A stretch of 64,000 nt of DNA from Chlorocebus sabaeus. Taxonomy: Eukaryota; Chordata; Mammalia; Primates; Cercopithecidae. Positions 24,558 through 37,800 of this stretch are shown in pieces. Below the pieces are notes generated by a model, which saw only the letters and a program-made list of their open reading frames with translations, searched no databases and was not told the DNA's origin. The position numbers and the translations under genes were made by a program. Where the stretch lies: assembly GCF_047675955.1 (NCBI RefSeq), contig NC_132904.1:63545435-63609434 (forward strand). Reading direction: 5' to 3'. Each line of letters begins with the position of its first letter. Position 1 is the stretch's first letter.

Positions 24558-26102
24558 TATGGTGAAAAAGGAAATGTCTTCCGTTCAAAACTGGAAAGAA
24601 TCTTTCTGACAAACTGCTCTGTGTTCTGTTAATTCATCTCACTGAGTTACATCTTTCCCTTCAAGAAGCCTTTCGCTAAGGCTGTTCTTGTGGAATTGGC
24701 AAAGGGAGATTTGGAAGCCCATAGAGGGCTATGGTGAAAAAGTAAATAGCTTCCTTTCAAAACTGGAAAGAAGCTTTCTGAGAAACTGCTCTGTGTTCTG
24801 TTAATTCATCTCACAGAGTTACATCTCTCGCTTCAAGAAGCCTTTCGTTAAGGCTGTTCTTGTGGAATTGGCAAAGGGATATTTGGAAGCCCATAGAGGG
24901 CTATGGTGAAAAAGGAAATATCTTCTGTTCAAAACTGGAAAGAAGCTTTCTGAGAAACTGCTCTGTGTTCTGTTAATTCATCTCACAAAGTTACATTTTC
25001 CCTTCAATTACCCTTTGGATAAGGCTGTTCAGGTGGAATTGTCAAAGTGATATTTGGAGGCCCATAGAGGGCTATGGCGAAAAAGGAAATATCTTCCGTT
25101 CAAAACTGGAAAGAAGCTTTCTGAGAAACTGCTCTGTGTTTTGTTAATTCATCTCACAGAGTTACATCTTTCCCTTCAAGAAGCCTTTCGCTAAGGCTGT
25201 TCTTGTGGAATTGGCAAAGGGATATTTGGAAGCCCATAGAGGTCTATGGGAAAAAGGAAATATCTTCCGTTCAAAACTGGAAAGAAGTTTTCTGAGAAAC
25301 TGCTCTGTGTTCTGTTAATTCATCTCACAGAGTAACATCTTTCCCTTCAAGAAGCCTTTCGCTAAGGCTGTTCTTGTGGAAATGGCAAAGGGATATTTGG
25401 AAGCCCATAGAGGGCTACGGTGAAAAAGGAAATATCTTCCGTTCAAAACTGGAAAGAAGCTTTCTGAGAAACTGCTCTGTGTTCTGTTAATTCATCTCAC
25501 AGAGTTACATCTTTCCCTTCAAGACGCCTTTCACTAGGCCTGTTCTTGTGTAATTGGCAATGTGATATTTGGAAGCACATAGAGGGCTATGGTGAAAAAG
25601 GAAATATGTTCCGTACAAATCTGGAAAGAAGCTTTCTGAGAAACTGCTCTGTGTTCTGTTAATTCATCTCACAGAGTTACATCTTTCCCTTCAAGAAGCC
25701 TTTCGCTAAGGCTGTTCCTGTGGAATTGGCAAAGGGATATTTGGAAGCCCCTAGAGGGCTATGGTGAAAAAGGAAATATCTTCCGTTCAAAACTGGAAAG
25801 AAGCTTTCTGAGAAACTGCTCTGTGATCTCTTAATTCATCTCACAGAGTTACATCTTTCCCTTCAATTACCCTTTGGATAAGGCTGTTCTGGTGGAATTG
25901 GCAAAGGAAAATTTGAAGCCCTTAGAGGGCTATGGTGAAAAAGGAAATATCTTCCGTTCAAAACTGGAAAGAAGCTTTCTGAGAAACTGCTCTGTGTTCT
26001 GTTAATTCATCTCACAGAGTTACATCTTTCCCTTCAAGAAGACTTTCGCTAAGGCTGTTCTTGTGGAATTGGCAAAGGTATATTTGGAAGCCCATAGAAC
26101 GC
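24558..26102 (+). repeat. Mosaic block bridging zones A and B, 9 monomers
   Basis: The block starts with AAATGTC/GACAAAC (24558), followed by a repeat of 21983-22497 at 24730-25244. A TATGGG monomer at 25245 then carries GAAGTTTTC, GTAACATC and GGAAATGGC, which is a fusion of two zone A types. The GACGCC monomer follows at 25416. Next is a monomer at 25588 that starts as the CCGTACAAATC type but ends with the CTGTTCC/CCCCTAG words of the next type, another one-monomer deletion. The block closes with GGAAAATTTGAAG (25760) and AGAACGC (25931), leading into zone B. Confidence 0.8.
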
Positions 26103-29100
26103 TTTGGTGAAAAAGGAAATATCTTCCGTTCAAAACTGGAAAGAAGGTTTCTGAGAAACTGCTCTGTGTTCTGTTAATTCATCTCACAGAGTTACATCTT
26201 TCCCTTCAAGAAGCCTTTCGCTAAGGCTGTTCTTGTGGAATTGGCAAAGGGATATTTGGAAGCCCATTGAGGGCTACGGTGAAAAAGGAAATATCTTCCC
26301 TTCAAAACTGGAAAGAAGTTTTCTGAGAAACTGCTCTGTGTTCTGTTAATTCATCTCACAGAGTAACATCTTTCCCTTCAAGAAGCCTTTCACTAGGCCT
26401 GTTCTTGTGGAATTGGCAATGTGATATTTGGAAGCACATAGAGGGCTATGGTGAAAAAGGAAATATCTTCCGTTCAACACTGGAAAGAAGCTTTCTGAGA
26501 AACTGCTCTGTGTTCTGTTAATTCATCTCACAGAGTTACATCTTTCCCTTCAAGAAGCCTTTCGCTAAGGCTGTTCCTGTGGAATTGGCAAAGGGATATT
26601 TGGAAGCCCATAGAGGGCTATGGTGAAAAAGGAAATATCTTCCGTTCAAAACTGGAAAGAAGCTTTCTGAGAAACTGCACTGTGATCTCTTAATTCATCT
26701 CACAGAGTTACCTCTTTCCCTTCAAGAAGCCTTTCGCTAAGGCTGTTCTTGTGGAATTGGCAAAGGGATATTTGGAAGCCCATAGAGGTCTATGGGAAAA
26801 AGGGAATATCTTCCGTTCAAAACTGGAAAGAAGCTTTCTGAGAAACTGCTCTGTGTTCTGTTAATTCATCTCACAGAGTTACATCTTTCCCTTCAAGAAG
26901 CCTTTCGCTAAGGCTGTTCTTGTGGAATTGGCAAAGGGATATTTGGAAGCCCATAGAGGGCTATGGTGAAAAAGGAAATATCTTCCGTTCAAAACTGGAA
27001 AGAATCTTTCTGAGAAACTGCTCTGTGTTCTGTTAATTCATCTCACAGAGTTACATCTTTCCCTTCAAGAAGCCTTTCACTAGGCCTGTTCTTGTGGAAT
27101 TGGCAATGTGATATTTGGAAGCACATAGAGGGCTATGGTGAAAAAGGAAATATCTTCCGTTCAACACTGGAAAGAAGCTTTCTGAAAAACTGCTCTGTGT
27201 TCTGTTAATTCATCTCACAGAGTTACATCTTTCCCTTCAAGAAGCCTTTCGCTAAGGCTGTTCCTGTGGAATTGGCAAAGGGATATTTGGAAGCCCCTAG
27301 AGGGCTATGGTGAAAAAGGAAATATCTTCCGTTCAAAACTGGAAAGAAGCTTTCTGAGAAACTGCTCTGTGATCTCTTAATTCATCTCACAGAGTTACAT
27401 TTTTCCCTTCAATTACCCTTTGGATTAGGCTGTTCTGGTGGAATTGGCAAAGGAAAATTTGAAGCCCTTAGAGGGCTGTGGTGAAAAAGGAAATATCTTC
27501 CGTTCAAAACTGGAAAGAAGCTTTCTGAGAAACTGCTCTGTGTTCTGTTAATTCATCTCACAGAGTTACATCTTTCCCTTCAAGAAGACTTTCGCTAAGG
27601 CTGTTCTTGTGGAATTGGCAAAGGGATATTTGGAAGCCCATAGAACGCTTTGGTGAAAAAGGAAATATCTTCCTTTCAAAACAGGAAAGAAGCTTTCTGA
27701 GAAAGTGCTCTGTGTTCTGCTAATTCATCTCACAGAGTTACATCTTTCCCTTCAAGAAACCTTTCGCTAAGGCTGTTCTTGTGGAATTGGCAAAGGGATA
27801 TTTGTAAGCCCATAGAGGGCTAGTGTGAAAAAGGAAATATCTTCCGTTCACAACTGGAAAGAAGCTTTCTGAGAAACTGCTCTGTGTTCTGTTAATTCAT
27901 CTCACAGAGTTACATCTTTCCCTTTAAGAAGCCTTTCGCTAAGGCTGTTCTTGTGGAATTGGCAAAGGGATTTTTGGAAGCCCATAGAGGGCTATGGTGA
28001 AAAAGGAAATATCTTCCGTTCAAAACTGGAAAGAAGCTTTCTGAGAAACTGCTCTGTGTTCTGTTAATTCATCTCACAGAGTTACATCTTTCCCTTCAAG
28101 AAGCCTTTCGCTAAGGCTGTTCTTGTGGATTTTCAAAGGGATATTTGGAAGCCCATAGTGGGCTACGGTGAAAAAGGAAATATCTTCCGTTCAAAACTGG
28201 AAAGAATCTTTCTGAGAAACTGTTCTGTGTTCCGTAAATTCATTTCACAGAGTTACATCTTTCCCTTCAAGAAGCCTTTAGCCAAGGCTGTTCTTGTGGA
28301 ATTGGCAAAGGAATATTTGGAAGCCCATAGAGGGCTATGGTGAAAAAGGAATTATCTTCCTTTCAAAACTGGAAAGAAGCTTTCTGAGAAACTGCTCTGT
28401 GTTCTGTTAATTCATCTCACAGAGTTACATCTTTCCCTTCAAGAAGCCTTTCGCTAAGGCTGTTCTTGTGGATTTTCAAAGGGATATTTGGATGCCCAGA
28501 GTGGGCTACGGTGAAAAAGGAAATATCTTCCGTTCAAAACTGGAAAGAATCTTTCTGAGAAACTGTTCTGTGTTCTGTTAATTCATCTCACAGAGTTACA
28601 TCTTTCCCTTCAAGAAGCCTTTAGCCAAGGCTGTTCTTGTGGAATTGGCAAAGGAATATTTGGAAGCCCATAGAGGGCTATGGTGAAAAAGGAATTATCT
28701 TCCGTTCAAAACTGGAAAGAAGCTTTATGAGAAACTGCTCTGTGTTCTGTTAATTCATCTCACAGAGTTACATCTTTCCCTTCAAGAAGCCTTTCGCCAA
28801 GGCTGTTCTTGTGGAATTGGCAAAGGGATATTTGGAAGCCCATAGTGGGCTACGGTGAAAAAGGAAATATCTTCCGTTAAAAACTGGAAAGAAGTTTTCT
28901 GAGAAACTGATCTGTGTTCTGTTAACTCATCTCACAGAGTTACATCTTTCCCTTCCAGAAGCCTTTCGCTAAGGCTTTTCTTGTGGAATTGGCAAAGGGA
29001 TATTTGGAAGCCCATAGAGGGCTATGGTGAGAAAGGAAGTATCTACCGTTCAAAACTGGAAAAAGCTATCTGAGAAACTGCTTTATGTTCTGTTAATTCA

Positions 29101-30913
29101 TCTCACAGAGTTACATCTTTCCCTTCAATTAGCCTTTCGCTAAGGCTGTTCTTGTGGAATTGGCAAAGGGATATTTGGAAGCCCATAGAGGGCTATGGTG
29201 AAAAAGGAAATATCTTCCGTTCAAAACTGGAAAGAAGCTTTCTGAGAAACTGCTCTGTGTTCTGTTAATTCATCTCACAGAGTTACATCTTTCCCTTCAG
29301 GAAGTCTTTCGCTAAGGCTGTTCTTGTGGAATTGGCAAAGGAATATTTGGAAGCCCTTAGAGGTCTATGGTGAAAAAGGAAAAGTCTTCCGTTCAAAACT
29401 GGAAAGAATCTTTCTGAGAAACTGCTCTGTGTTCTGTTAATTCATCTCACAGAGTTACATCTTTCCCTTCAAGAAGCCTTTCGCTAAGGCTGTTCTTGTG
29501 GAATTGGCAAAGGGAGATTTGGAAGCCCATAGAGGGCTATGGTGAAAAAGGAAATATCTTCCGTTCAAAACTAGAAAAGAGCTTTCTGAGAAACTGCTCT
29601 GTGTTCTGTTAATTCATCTCACAGAGTTACATCCCTCCCTTCAAGAAGCCTTTCGCTAAGGCTGTTCTTGTGGAATTGGCAATGTGATATTTGGAAGCCC
29701 ATAGAGGGCTACGGTGAAAAAGGAAATATCTTCCGTTCAAAACTGGAAAGAATCTTTCTGAGAAACTGCTCTGTGTTCTGTTAATTCATCTCACAGAGTT
29801 ACATCTTTCCCTTCAATTATCCTTTCGCTAAGTGTGTTATTGTGGAATTGGCAAAGGGATATTTGGAAGCCCATAGAGGGCTATGGTGAAAAAGTAAATA
29901 TCTTCCTTTCAAAACTGGAAAGAAGCTTTCTGAGAAACTGCTCTGTGTTCTGTTAATTCATCTCACAGAGTTACATCTCTCCCTTCAAGAAGCCTTTCGT
30001 TAAGGCTGTTCTTGTGGAATTGGCAAAGGGATATTTGGAAGCCCATAGAGGGCTATGGTGAAAAAGGAAATATCTTCCGTTCAAAACTGGAAAGAAGCTT
30101 TGTGAGAAACTGCTCTGTGATCTCTTAATTCATCTCACAGAGTTACATCTTTCCCTTCAATTACCCTTTGGATAAGGGTGTTCTGGTGGAATTGGCAAAG
30201 GGATATTTGGAAGCCCATAGAGGGCTACGGTGAAAAAGGAAATATCTTCCGTTCAAAACTGGAAAGAAGCTTTCTGAGAAACTGCTCTGTGTTCTGTTAA
30301 TTCATCTCACGGTGTTACATCTTTCCCTTCAAGAAGCCTTTCGCTAATGCTGTTCTTGTGGAATTGGCAAAGGGATATTTGGAAGCCCATAGAGGGCTAT
30401 GGTGAAAAAGGAAATATCTTCCGTTCAAAACTGGAAAGAAGCTTTCTGAGAAACTGCTCTGTGTTCTGTTAATTCATCTCACAGAGTTACATCTTTCCCT
30501 TCAAGAAGCCTTTCGCTAAGGCTGTTCTTGTGGAATTAGCAAAGGGATATTTGTAAGCCCATAGAGGGCTATGGTGAAAAAGGAAATATCTTCCGTTCAA
30601 AACTGGAAAGAAGCTTTCTGAGAAACTGCTCTGTGTTCTGTTAATTCATCTCACAGAGTTACATCTTTCCCTTCAAGAAGCCTTTCGCTAGGGCTGTTCT
30701 TGTGGAATTGGCAATGTGATATTTGAAAGCCCATAGAGGGTTATGGTGAAAAAGGAAATATCTTCCGTTCAAATGTGGAAAGAAGCTTTCTGAGAAACTG
30801 CTCTGTGTTCTGTTAATTCATCTCACAGAGTTACATCTTTCCCTTCAAGAAGACTTTCGCTAAGGCTGTTCTTGTGGAATTGGCAAAGGTATATTTGGAA
30901 GCCCATAGAACGC
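26103..30913 (+). repeat. Zone B, HOR copy B1 (28 monomers, 4811 bp)
   Basis: This is the first copy of a new HOR. It begins with four zone A type monomers (CCATTGAGG 26103, GTAACATC 26275, TTCAACAC 26447, CTGCACTGTGATC 26619) and then has its own series. Marker monomers are AAAGGGAATATC (26791), CTGAAAAAC (27134), TTTGGATTAGG (27306), AACAGG/GAAAGTGCTC (27649), TTCACAACTGG (27821) and GTGGATTTTC (27993). Further markers are GTTCCGTAAATTC (28164), GGATGCCCAG (28336), GCTTTATGAG (28679), GTATCTACC (29023), GGAAGTCTTTC (29194), CTAGAAAAGAGC (29538), CTAAGTGTG (29710), GCTTTGTGAG (30054), CACGGTGTTAC (30226) and AAATGTGG (30742). Confidence 0.88.
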
Positions 30914-33900
30914 TTTGGTGAAAAAGGAAATATCTTCCGTTCAAAACTGGAAAGAAGGTTTCTGAGAAACTGCTCTGTGTTCTGTTAATTCATCTCACAG
31001 AGTTACATCTTTCCCTTCAAGAAGCCTTTCGCTAAGGCTGTTCTTGTGGAATTGGCAAAGGGATATTTGGAAGCCCATTGAGGGCTACGGTGAAAAAGGA
31101 AATATCTTCCCTTCAAAACTGGAAAGAAGTTTTCTGAGAAACTGCTCTGTGTTCTGTTAATTCATCTCACAGAGTAACATCTTTCCCTTCAAGAAGCCTT
31201 TCACTAGGCCTGTTCTTGTGGAATTGGCAATGTGATATTTGGAAGCACATAGAGGGCTATGGTGAAAAAGGAAATATCTTCCGTTCAACACTGGAAAGAA
31301 GCTTTCTGAGAAACTGCTCTGTGTTCTGTTAATTCATCTCACAGAGTTACATCTTTCCCTTCAAGAAGCCTTTCGCTAAGGCTGTTCCTGTGGAATTGGC
31401 AAAGGTATATTTGGAAGCCCATAGAGGGCTATGGTGAAAAAGGAAATATCTTCCGTTCAAAACTGGAAAGAAGCTTTCTGAGAAACTGCACTGTGATCTC
31501 TTAATTCATCTCACAGAGTTACCTCTTTCCCTTCAAGAAGCCTTTCGCTAAGGCTGTTCTTGTGGAATTGGCAAAGGGATATTTGGAAGCCCATAGAGGT
31601 CTATGTTAAAAAGGGAATATCTTCCGTTCAAAACTGGAAAGAAGCTTTCTGAGAAACTGCTCTGTGTTCTGTTAATTCATCTCACAGAGTTACATCTTTC
31701 CCTTCAAGAAGCCTTTCGCTAAGGCTGTTCTTGTGGAATTGGCAAAGGGATATTTGGAAGCCCATAGAGGGCTATGGTGAAAAAGGAAATAACTTCCGTT
31801 CAAAACTGGAAAGAATCTTTCTGAGAAACTGCTCTGTGTTCTGTTAATTCATCTCACAGAGTTACATCTTTCCCTTCAAGAAGCCTTTCACTAGGCCTGT
31901 TTTTGTGGAATTGGCAATGTGATATTTGGAAGCACATAGAGGGCTATGGTGAAAAAGGAAATATCTTCCGTTCAACACTGGAAAGAAGCTTTCTGAAAAA
32001 CTGCTCTGTGTTCTGTTAATTCATCTCACAGAGTTACATCTTTCCCTTCAAGAAGCCTTTCGCTAAGGCTGTTCCTGTGGAATTGGCAAAGGGATATTTG
32101 GAAGCCCCTAGAGGGCTATGGTGAAAAAGGAAATATCTTCCGTTCAAAACTGGAAAGAAGCTTTCTGAGAAACTGCTCTGTGATCTCTTAATTCATCTCA
32201 CAGAGTTACATTTTTCCCTTCAATTACCCTTTGGATTAGGCTGTTCTGGTGGAATTGGCAAAGGAAAATTTGAAGCCCTTAGAGGGCTGTGGTGAAAAAG
32301 GAAATATCTTCCGTTCAAAACTGGAAAGAAGCTTTCTGAGAAACTGCTCTGTGTTCTGTTAATTCATCTCACAGAGTTACATCTTTCCCTTCAAGAAGAC
32401 TTTCGCTAAGGCTGTTCTTGTGGAATTGGCAAAGGGATATTTGGAAGCCCATAGAACGCTTTGGTGAAAAAGGAAATATCTTCCGTTCAAAACAGGAAAG
32501 AAGCTTTCTGAGAAAGTGCTCTGTGTTCTGCTAATTCATCTCACAGAGTTACATCTTTCCCTTCAAGAAACCTTTCGCTAAGGCTGTTCTTGTGGAATTG
32601 GCAAAGGGATATTTGTAAGCCCATAGAGGGCTATGGTGAAAAAGGAAATATCTTCCGTTCACAACTGGAAAGAAGCTTTCTGAGAAACTGCTCTGTGTTC
32701 TGTTAATTCATCTCACAGAGTTACATCTTTCCCTTTAAGAAGCCTTTCGCTAAGGCTGTTCTTGTGGAATTGGCAAAGGGATTTTTGGAAGCCCATAGAG
32801 GGCTATGGTGAAAAAGGAAATATCTTCCGTTCAAAACTGGAAAGAAGCTTTCTGAGAAACTGCTCTGTGTTCTGTTAATTCATCTCACAGAGTTACATCT
32901 TTCCCTTCAAGAAGCCTTTCGCTAAGGCTGTTCTTGTGGATTTTCAAAGGGATATTTGGAAGCCCATAGTGGGCTACGGTGAAAAAGGAAATATCTTCCG
33001 TTCAAAACTGGAAAGAATCTTTCTGAGAAACTGTTCTGTGTTCCGGAAATTCATTTCACAGAGTTACATCTTTCCCTTCAAGAAGCCTTTAGCCAAGGCT
33101 GTTCTTGTGGAATTGGCAAAGGAATATTTGGAAGCCCATAGAGGGCTATGGTGAAAAAGGAATTATCTTCCTTTCAAAACTGGAAAGAAGCTTTCTGAGA
33201 AACTGCTCTGTGTTCTGTTAATTCATCTCACAGAGTTACATCTTTCCCTTCAAGAAGCCTTTCGCTAAGGCTGTTCTTGTGGATTTTCAAAGGGATATTT
33301 GGATGCCCAGAGTGGGCTACGGTGAAAAAGGAAATATCTTCCGTTCAAAACTGGAAAGAATCTTTCTGAGAAACTGTTCTGTGTTCTGTTAATTCATCTC
33401 ACAGAGTTACATCTTTCCCTTCAAGAAGCCTTTAGCCAAGGCTGTTCTTGTGGAATTGGCAAAGGAATATTTGGAAGCCCATAGAGGGCTATGGTGAAAA
33501 AGGAATTATCTTCCGTTCAAAACTGGAAAGAAGCTTTATGAGAAACTGCTCTGTGTTCTGTTAATTCATCTCACAGAGTTACATCTTTCCCTTCAAGAAG
33601 CCTTTCGCCAAGGCTGTTCTTGTGGAATTGGCAAAGGGATATTTGGAAGCCCATAGAGGGCTACGGTGAAAAAGGAAATATCTTCCGTTCAAAACTGGAA
33701 AGAATCTTTCTGAGAAACTGCTCTGTGTTCTGTTAATTCATCTCACAGAGTTACATCTTTCCCTTCAATTATCCTTTCGCTAAGTGTGTTATTGTGGAAT
33801 TGGCAAAGGGATATTTGGAAGCCCATAGAGGGCTATGGTGAAAAAGTAAATATCTTCCTTTCAAAACTGGAAAGAAGCTTTCTGAGAAACTGCTCTGTGT

Positions 33901-34865
33901 TCTGTTAATTCATCTCACAGAGTTACATCTCTCCCTTCAAGAAGCCTTTCGTTAAGGCTGTTCTTGTGGAATTGGCAAAGGGATATTTGGAAGCCCATAG
34001 AGGGCTATGGTGAAAAAGGAAATATCTTCCGTTCAAAACTGGAAAGAAGCTTTGTGAGAAACTGCTCTGTGATCTCTTAATTCATCTCACAGAGTTACAT
34101 CTTTCCCTTCAATTACCCTTTGGATAAGGGTGTTCTGGTGGAATTGGCAAAGGGATATTTGGAAGCCCATAGAGGGCTACGGTGAAAAAGGAAATATCTT
34201 CCGTTCAAAACTGGAAAGAAGCTTTCTGAGAAACTGCTCTGTGTTCTGTTAATTCATCTCACGGTGTTACATCTTTCCCTTCAAGAAGCCTTTCGCTAAT
34301 GCTGTTCTTGTGGAATTGGCAAAGGGATATTTGGAAGCCCATAGAGGGCTATGGTGAAAAAGGAAATATCTTCCGTTCAAAACTGGAAAGAAGCTTTCTG
34401 AGAAACTGCTCTGTGTTCTGTTAATTCATCTCACAGAGTTACATCTTTCCCTTCAAGAAGCCTTTCGCTAAGGCTGTTCTTGTGGAATTAGCAAAGGGAT
34501 ATTTGTAAGCCCATAGAGGGCTATGGTGAAAAAGGAAATATCTTCCGTTCAAAACTGGAAAGAAGCTTTCTGAGAAACTGCTCTGTGTTCTGTTAATTCA
34601 TCTCACAGAGTTACATCTTTCCCTTCAAGAAGCCTTTCGCTAGGGCTGTTCTTGTGGAATTGGCAATGTGATATTTGAAAGCCCATAGAGGGTTATGGTG
34701 AAAAAGGAAATATCTTCCGTTCAAATGTGGAAGGAAGCTTTCTGAGAAACTGCTCTGTGTTCTGTTAATTCATCTCACAGAGTTACATCTTTCCCTTCAA
34801 GAAGACTTTCGCTAAGGCTGTTCTTGTGGAATTGGCAAAGGTATATTTGGAAGCCCATAGAACGC
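30914..34865 (+). repeat. Zone B, HOR copy B2 (23 monomers, 3952 bp, five deleted)
   Basis: This copy is collinear with B1 at an offset of 4811 bp up to about 33660. It then jumps from the GCTTTATGAG monomer (33490) directly to the CTAAGTGTG monomer (33662). The five monomers present at 28851-29709 in B1 are missing. The junction leaves CCCATAGAGGG where B1 has CCCATAGTGGG, so the break lies in the last part of the monomer. Private changes include CTATGTTAAAAAGGG (31602), AACTTCCG (~31793) and GTTCCGGAAATTC (~33042). Confidence 0.88.
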
Positions 34866-37800
34866 TTTGGTGAAAAAGGAAATATCTTCCGTTCAAAACT
34901 GGAAAGAAGGTTTCTGAGAAACTGCTCTGTGTTCTGTTAATTCATCTCACAGAGTTACATCTTTCCCTTCAAGAAGCCTTTCGCTAAGGCTGTTCTTGTG
35001 GAATTGGCAAAGGGATATTTGGAAGCCCATTGAGGGCTACGGTGAAAAAGGAAATATCTTCCCTTCAAAACTGGAAAGAAGTTTTCTGAGAAACTGCTCT
35101 GTGTTCTGTTAATTCATCTCACAGAGTAACATCTTTCCCTTCAAGAAGCCTTTCACTAGGCCTGTTCTTGTGGAATTGGCAATGTGATATTTGGAAGCAC
35201 ATAGAGGGCTATGGTGAAAAAGGAAATATCTTCCGTTCAACACTGGAAAGAAGCTTTCTGAGAAACTGCTCTGTGTTCTGTTAATTCATCTCACAGAGTT
35301 ACATCTTTCCCTTCAAGAAGCCTTTCGCTAAGGCTGTTCCTGTGGAATTGGCAAAGGGATATTTGGAAGCCCATAGAGGGCTATGGTGAAAAAGGAAATA
35401 TCTTCCGTTCAAAACTGGAAAGAAGCTTTCTGAGAAACTGCACTGTGATCTCTTAATTCATCTCACAGAGTTACCTCTTTCCCTTCAAGAAGCCTTTCGC
35501 TAAGGCTGTTCTTGTGGAATTGGCAAAGGGATATTTGGAAGCCCATAGAGGTCTATGGGAAAAAGGGAATATCTTCCGTTCAAAACTGGAAAGAAGCTTT
35601 CTGAGAAACTGCTCTGTGTTCTGTTAATTCATCTCACAGAGTTACATCTTTCCCTTCAAGAAGCCTTTCGCTAAGGCTGTTCTTGTGGAATTGGCAAAGG
35701 GATATTTGGAAGCCCATAGAGGGCTATGGTGAAAAAGGAAATATCTTCCGTTCAAAACTGGAAAGAATCTTTCTGAGAAACTGCTCTGTGTTCTGTTAAT
35801 TCATCTCACAGAGTTACATCTTTCCCTTCAAGAAGCCTTTCACTAGGCCTGTTCTTGTGGAATTGGCAATGTGATATTTGGAAGCACATAGAGGGCTATG
35901 GTGAAAAAGGAAATATCTTCCGTTCAACACTGGAAAGAAGCTTTCTGAAAAACTGCTCTGTGTTCTGTTAATTCATCTCACAGAGTTACATCTTTCCCTT
36001 CAAGAAGCCTTTCGCTAAGGCTGTTCCTGTGGAATTGGCAAAGGGATATTTGGAAGCCCCTAGAGGGCTATGGTGAAAAAGGAAATATCTTCCGTTCAAA
36101 ACTGGAAAGAAGCTTTCTGAGAAACTGCTCTGTGATCTCTTAATTCATCTCACAGAGTTACATTTTTCCCTTCAATTACCCTTTGGATTAGGCTGTTCTG
36201 GTGGAATTGGCAAAGGAAAATTTGAAGCCCTTAGAGGGCTGTGGTGAAAAAGGAAATATCTTCCGTTCAAAACTGGAAAGAAGCTTTCTGAGAAACTGCT
36301 CTGTGTTCTGTTAATTCATCTCACAGAGTTACATCTTTCCCTTCAAGAAGACTTTCGCTAAGGCTGTTCTTGTGGAATTGGCAAAGGGATATTTGGAAGC
36401 CCATAGAACGCTTTGGTGAAAAAGGAAATATCTTCCGTTCAAAACAGGAAAGAAGCTTTCTGAGAAAGTGCTCTGTGTTCTGCTAATTCATCTCACAGAG
36501 TTACATCTTTCCCTTCAAGAAACCTTTCGCTAAGGCTGTTCTTGTGGAATTGGCAAAGGGATATTTGTAAGCCCATAGAGGGCTATGGTGAAAAAGGAAA
36601 TATCTTCCGTTCACAACTGGAAAGAAGCTTTCTGAGAAACTGCTCTGTGTTCTGTTAATTCATCTCACAGAGTTACATCTTTCCCTTTAAGAAGCCTTTC
36701 GCTAAGGCTGTTCTTGTGGAATTGGCAAAGGGATTTTTGGAAGCCCATAGAGGGCTATGGTGAAAAAGGAAATATCTTCCGTTCAAAACTGGAAAGAAGC
36801 TTTCTGAGAAACTGCTCTGTGTTCTGTTAATTCATCTCACACAGTTACATCTTTCCCTTCAAGAAGCCTTTCGCTAAGGCTGTTCTTGTGGATTTTCAAA
36901 GGGATATTTGGAAGCCCATAGTGGGCTACGGTGAAAAAGGAAATATCTTCCGTTCAAAACTGGAAAGAATCTTTCTGAGAAACTGTTCTGTGTTCCGTAA
37001 ATTCATTTCACAGAGTTACATCTTTCCCTTCAAGAAGCCTTTAGCCAAGGCTGTTCTTGTGGAATTGGCAAAGGAATATTTGGAAGCCCATAGAGGGCTA
37101 TGGTGAAAAAGGAATTATCTTCCTTTCAAAACTGGAAAGAAGCTTTCTGAGAAACTGCTCTGTGTTCTGTTAATTCATCTCACAGAGTTACATCTTTCCC
37201 TTCAAGAAGCCTTTCGCTAAGGCTGTTCTTGTGGATTTTCAAAGGGATATTTGGATGCCCAGAGTGGGCTACGGTGAAAAAGGAAATATCTTCCGTTCAA
37301 AACTGGAAAGAATCTTTCTGAGAAACTGTTCTGTGTTCTGTTAATTCATCTCACAGAGTTACATCTTTCCCTTCAAGAAGCCTTTAGCCAAGGCTGTTCT
37401 TGTGGAATTGGCAAAGGAATATTTGGAAGCCCATAGAGGGCTATGGTGAAAAAGGAATTATCTTCCGTTCAAAACTGGAAAGAAGCTTTATGAGAAACTG
37501 CTCTGTGTTCTGTTAATTCATCTCACAGAGTTACATCTTTCCCTTCAAGAAGCCTTTCGCCAAGGCTGTTCTTGTGGAATTGGCAAAGGGATATTTGGAA
37601 GCCCATAGTGGGCTACGGTGAAAAAGGAAATATCTTCCGTTAAAACCTGGAAAGAAGTTTTCTGAGAAACTGATCTGTGTTCTGTTAACTCATCTCACAG
37701 AGTTACATCTTTCCCTTCCAGAAGCCTTTCGCTAAGGCTTTTCTTGTGGAATTGGCAAAGGGATATTTGGAAGCCCATAGAGGGCTATGGTGAGAAAGGA

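Noticed and set aside
28125..28343. Open reading stretch of 72 codons, repeated at 32936-33154 and 36888-37106
   Set aside because: It lies across ordinary satellite monomers, begins at a GTG, and is duplicated only because zone B is a repeat. The GTTCCGTAAATTC change removes a stop present in other monomers (GTTCTGTTAATTC). No coding signal, start context or protein family is visible.
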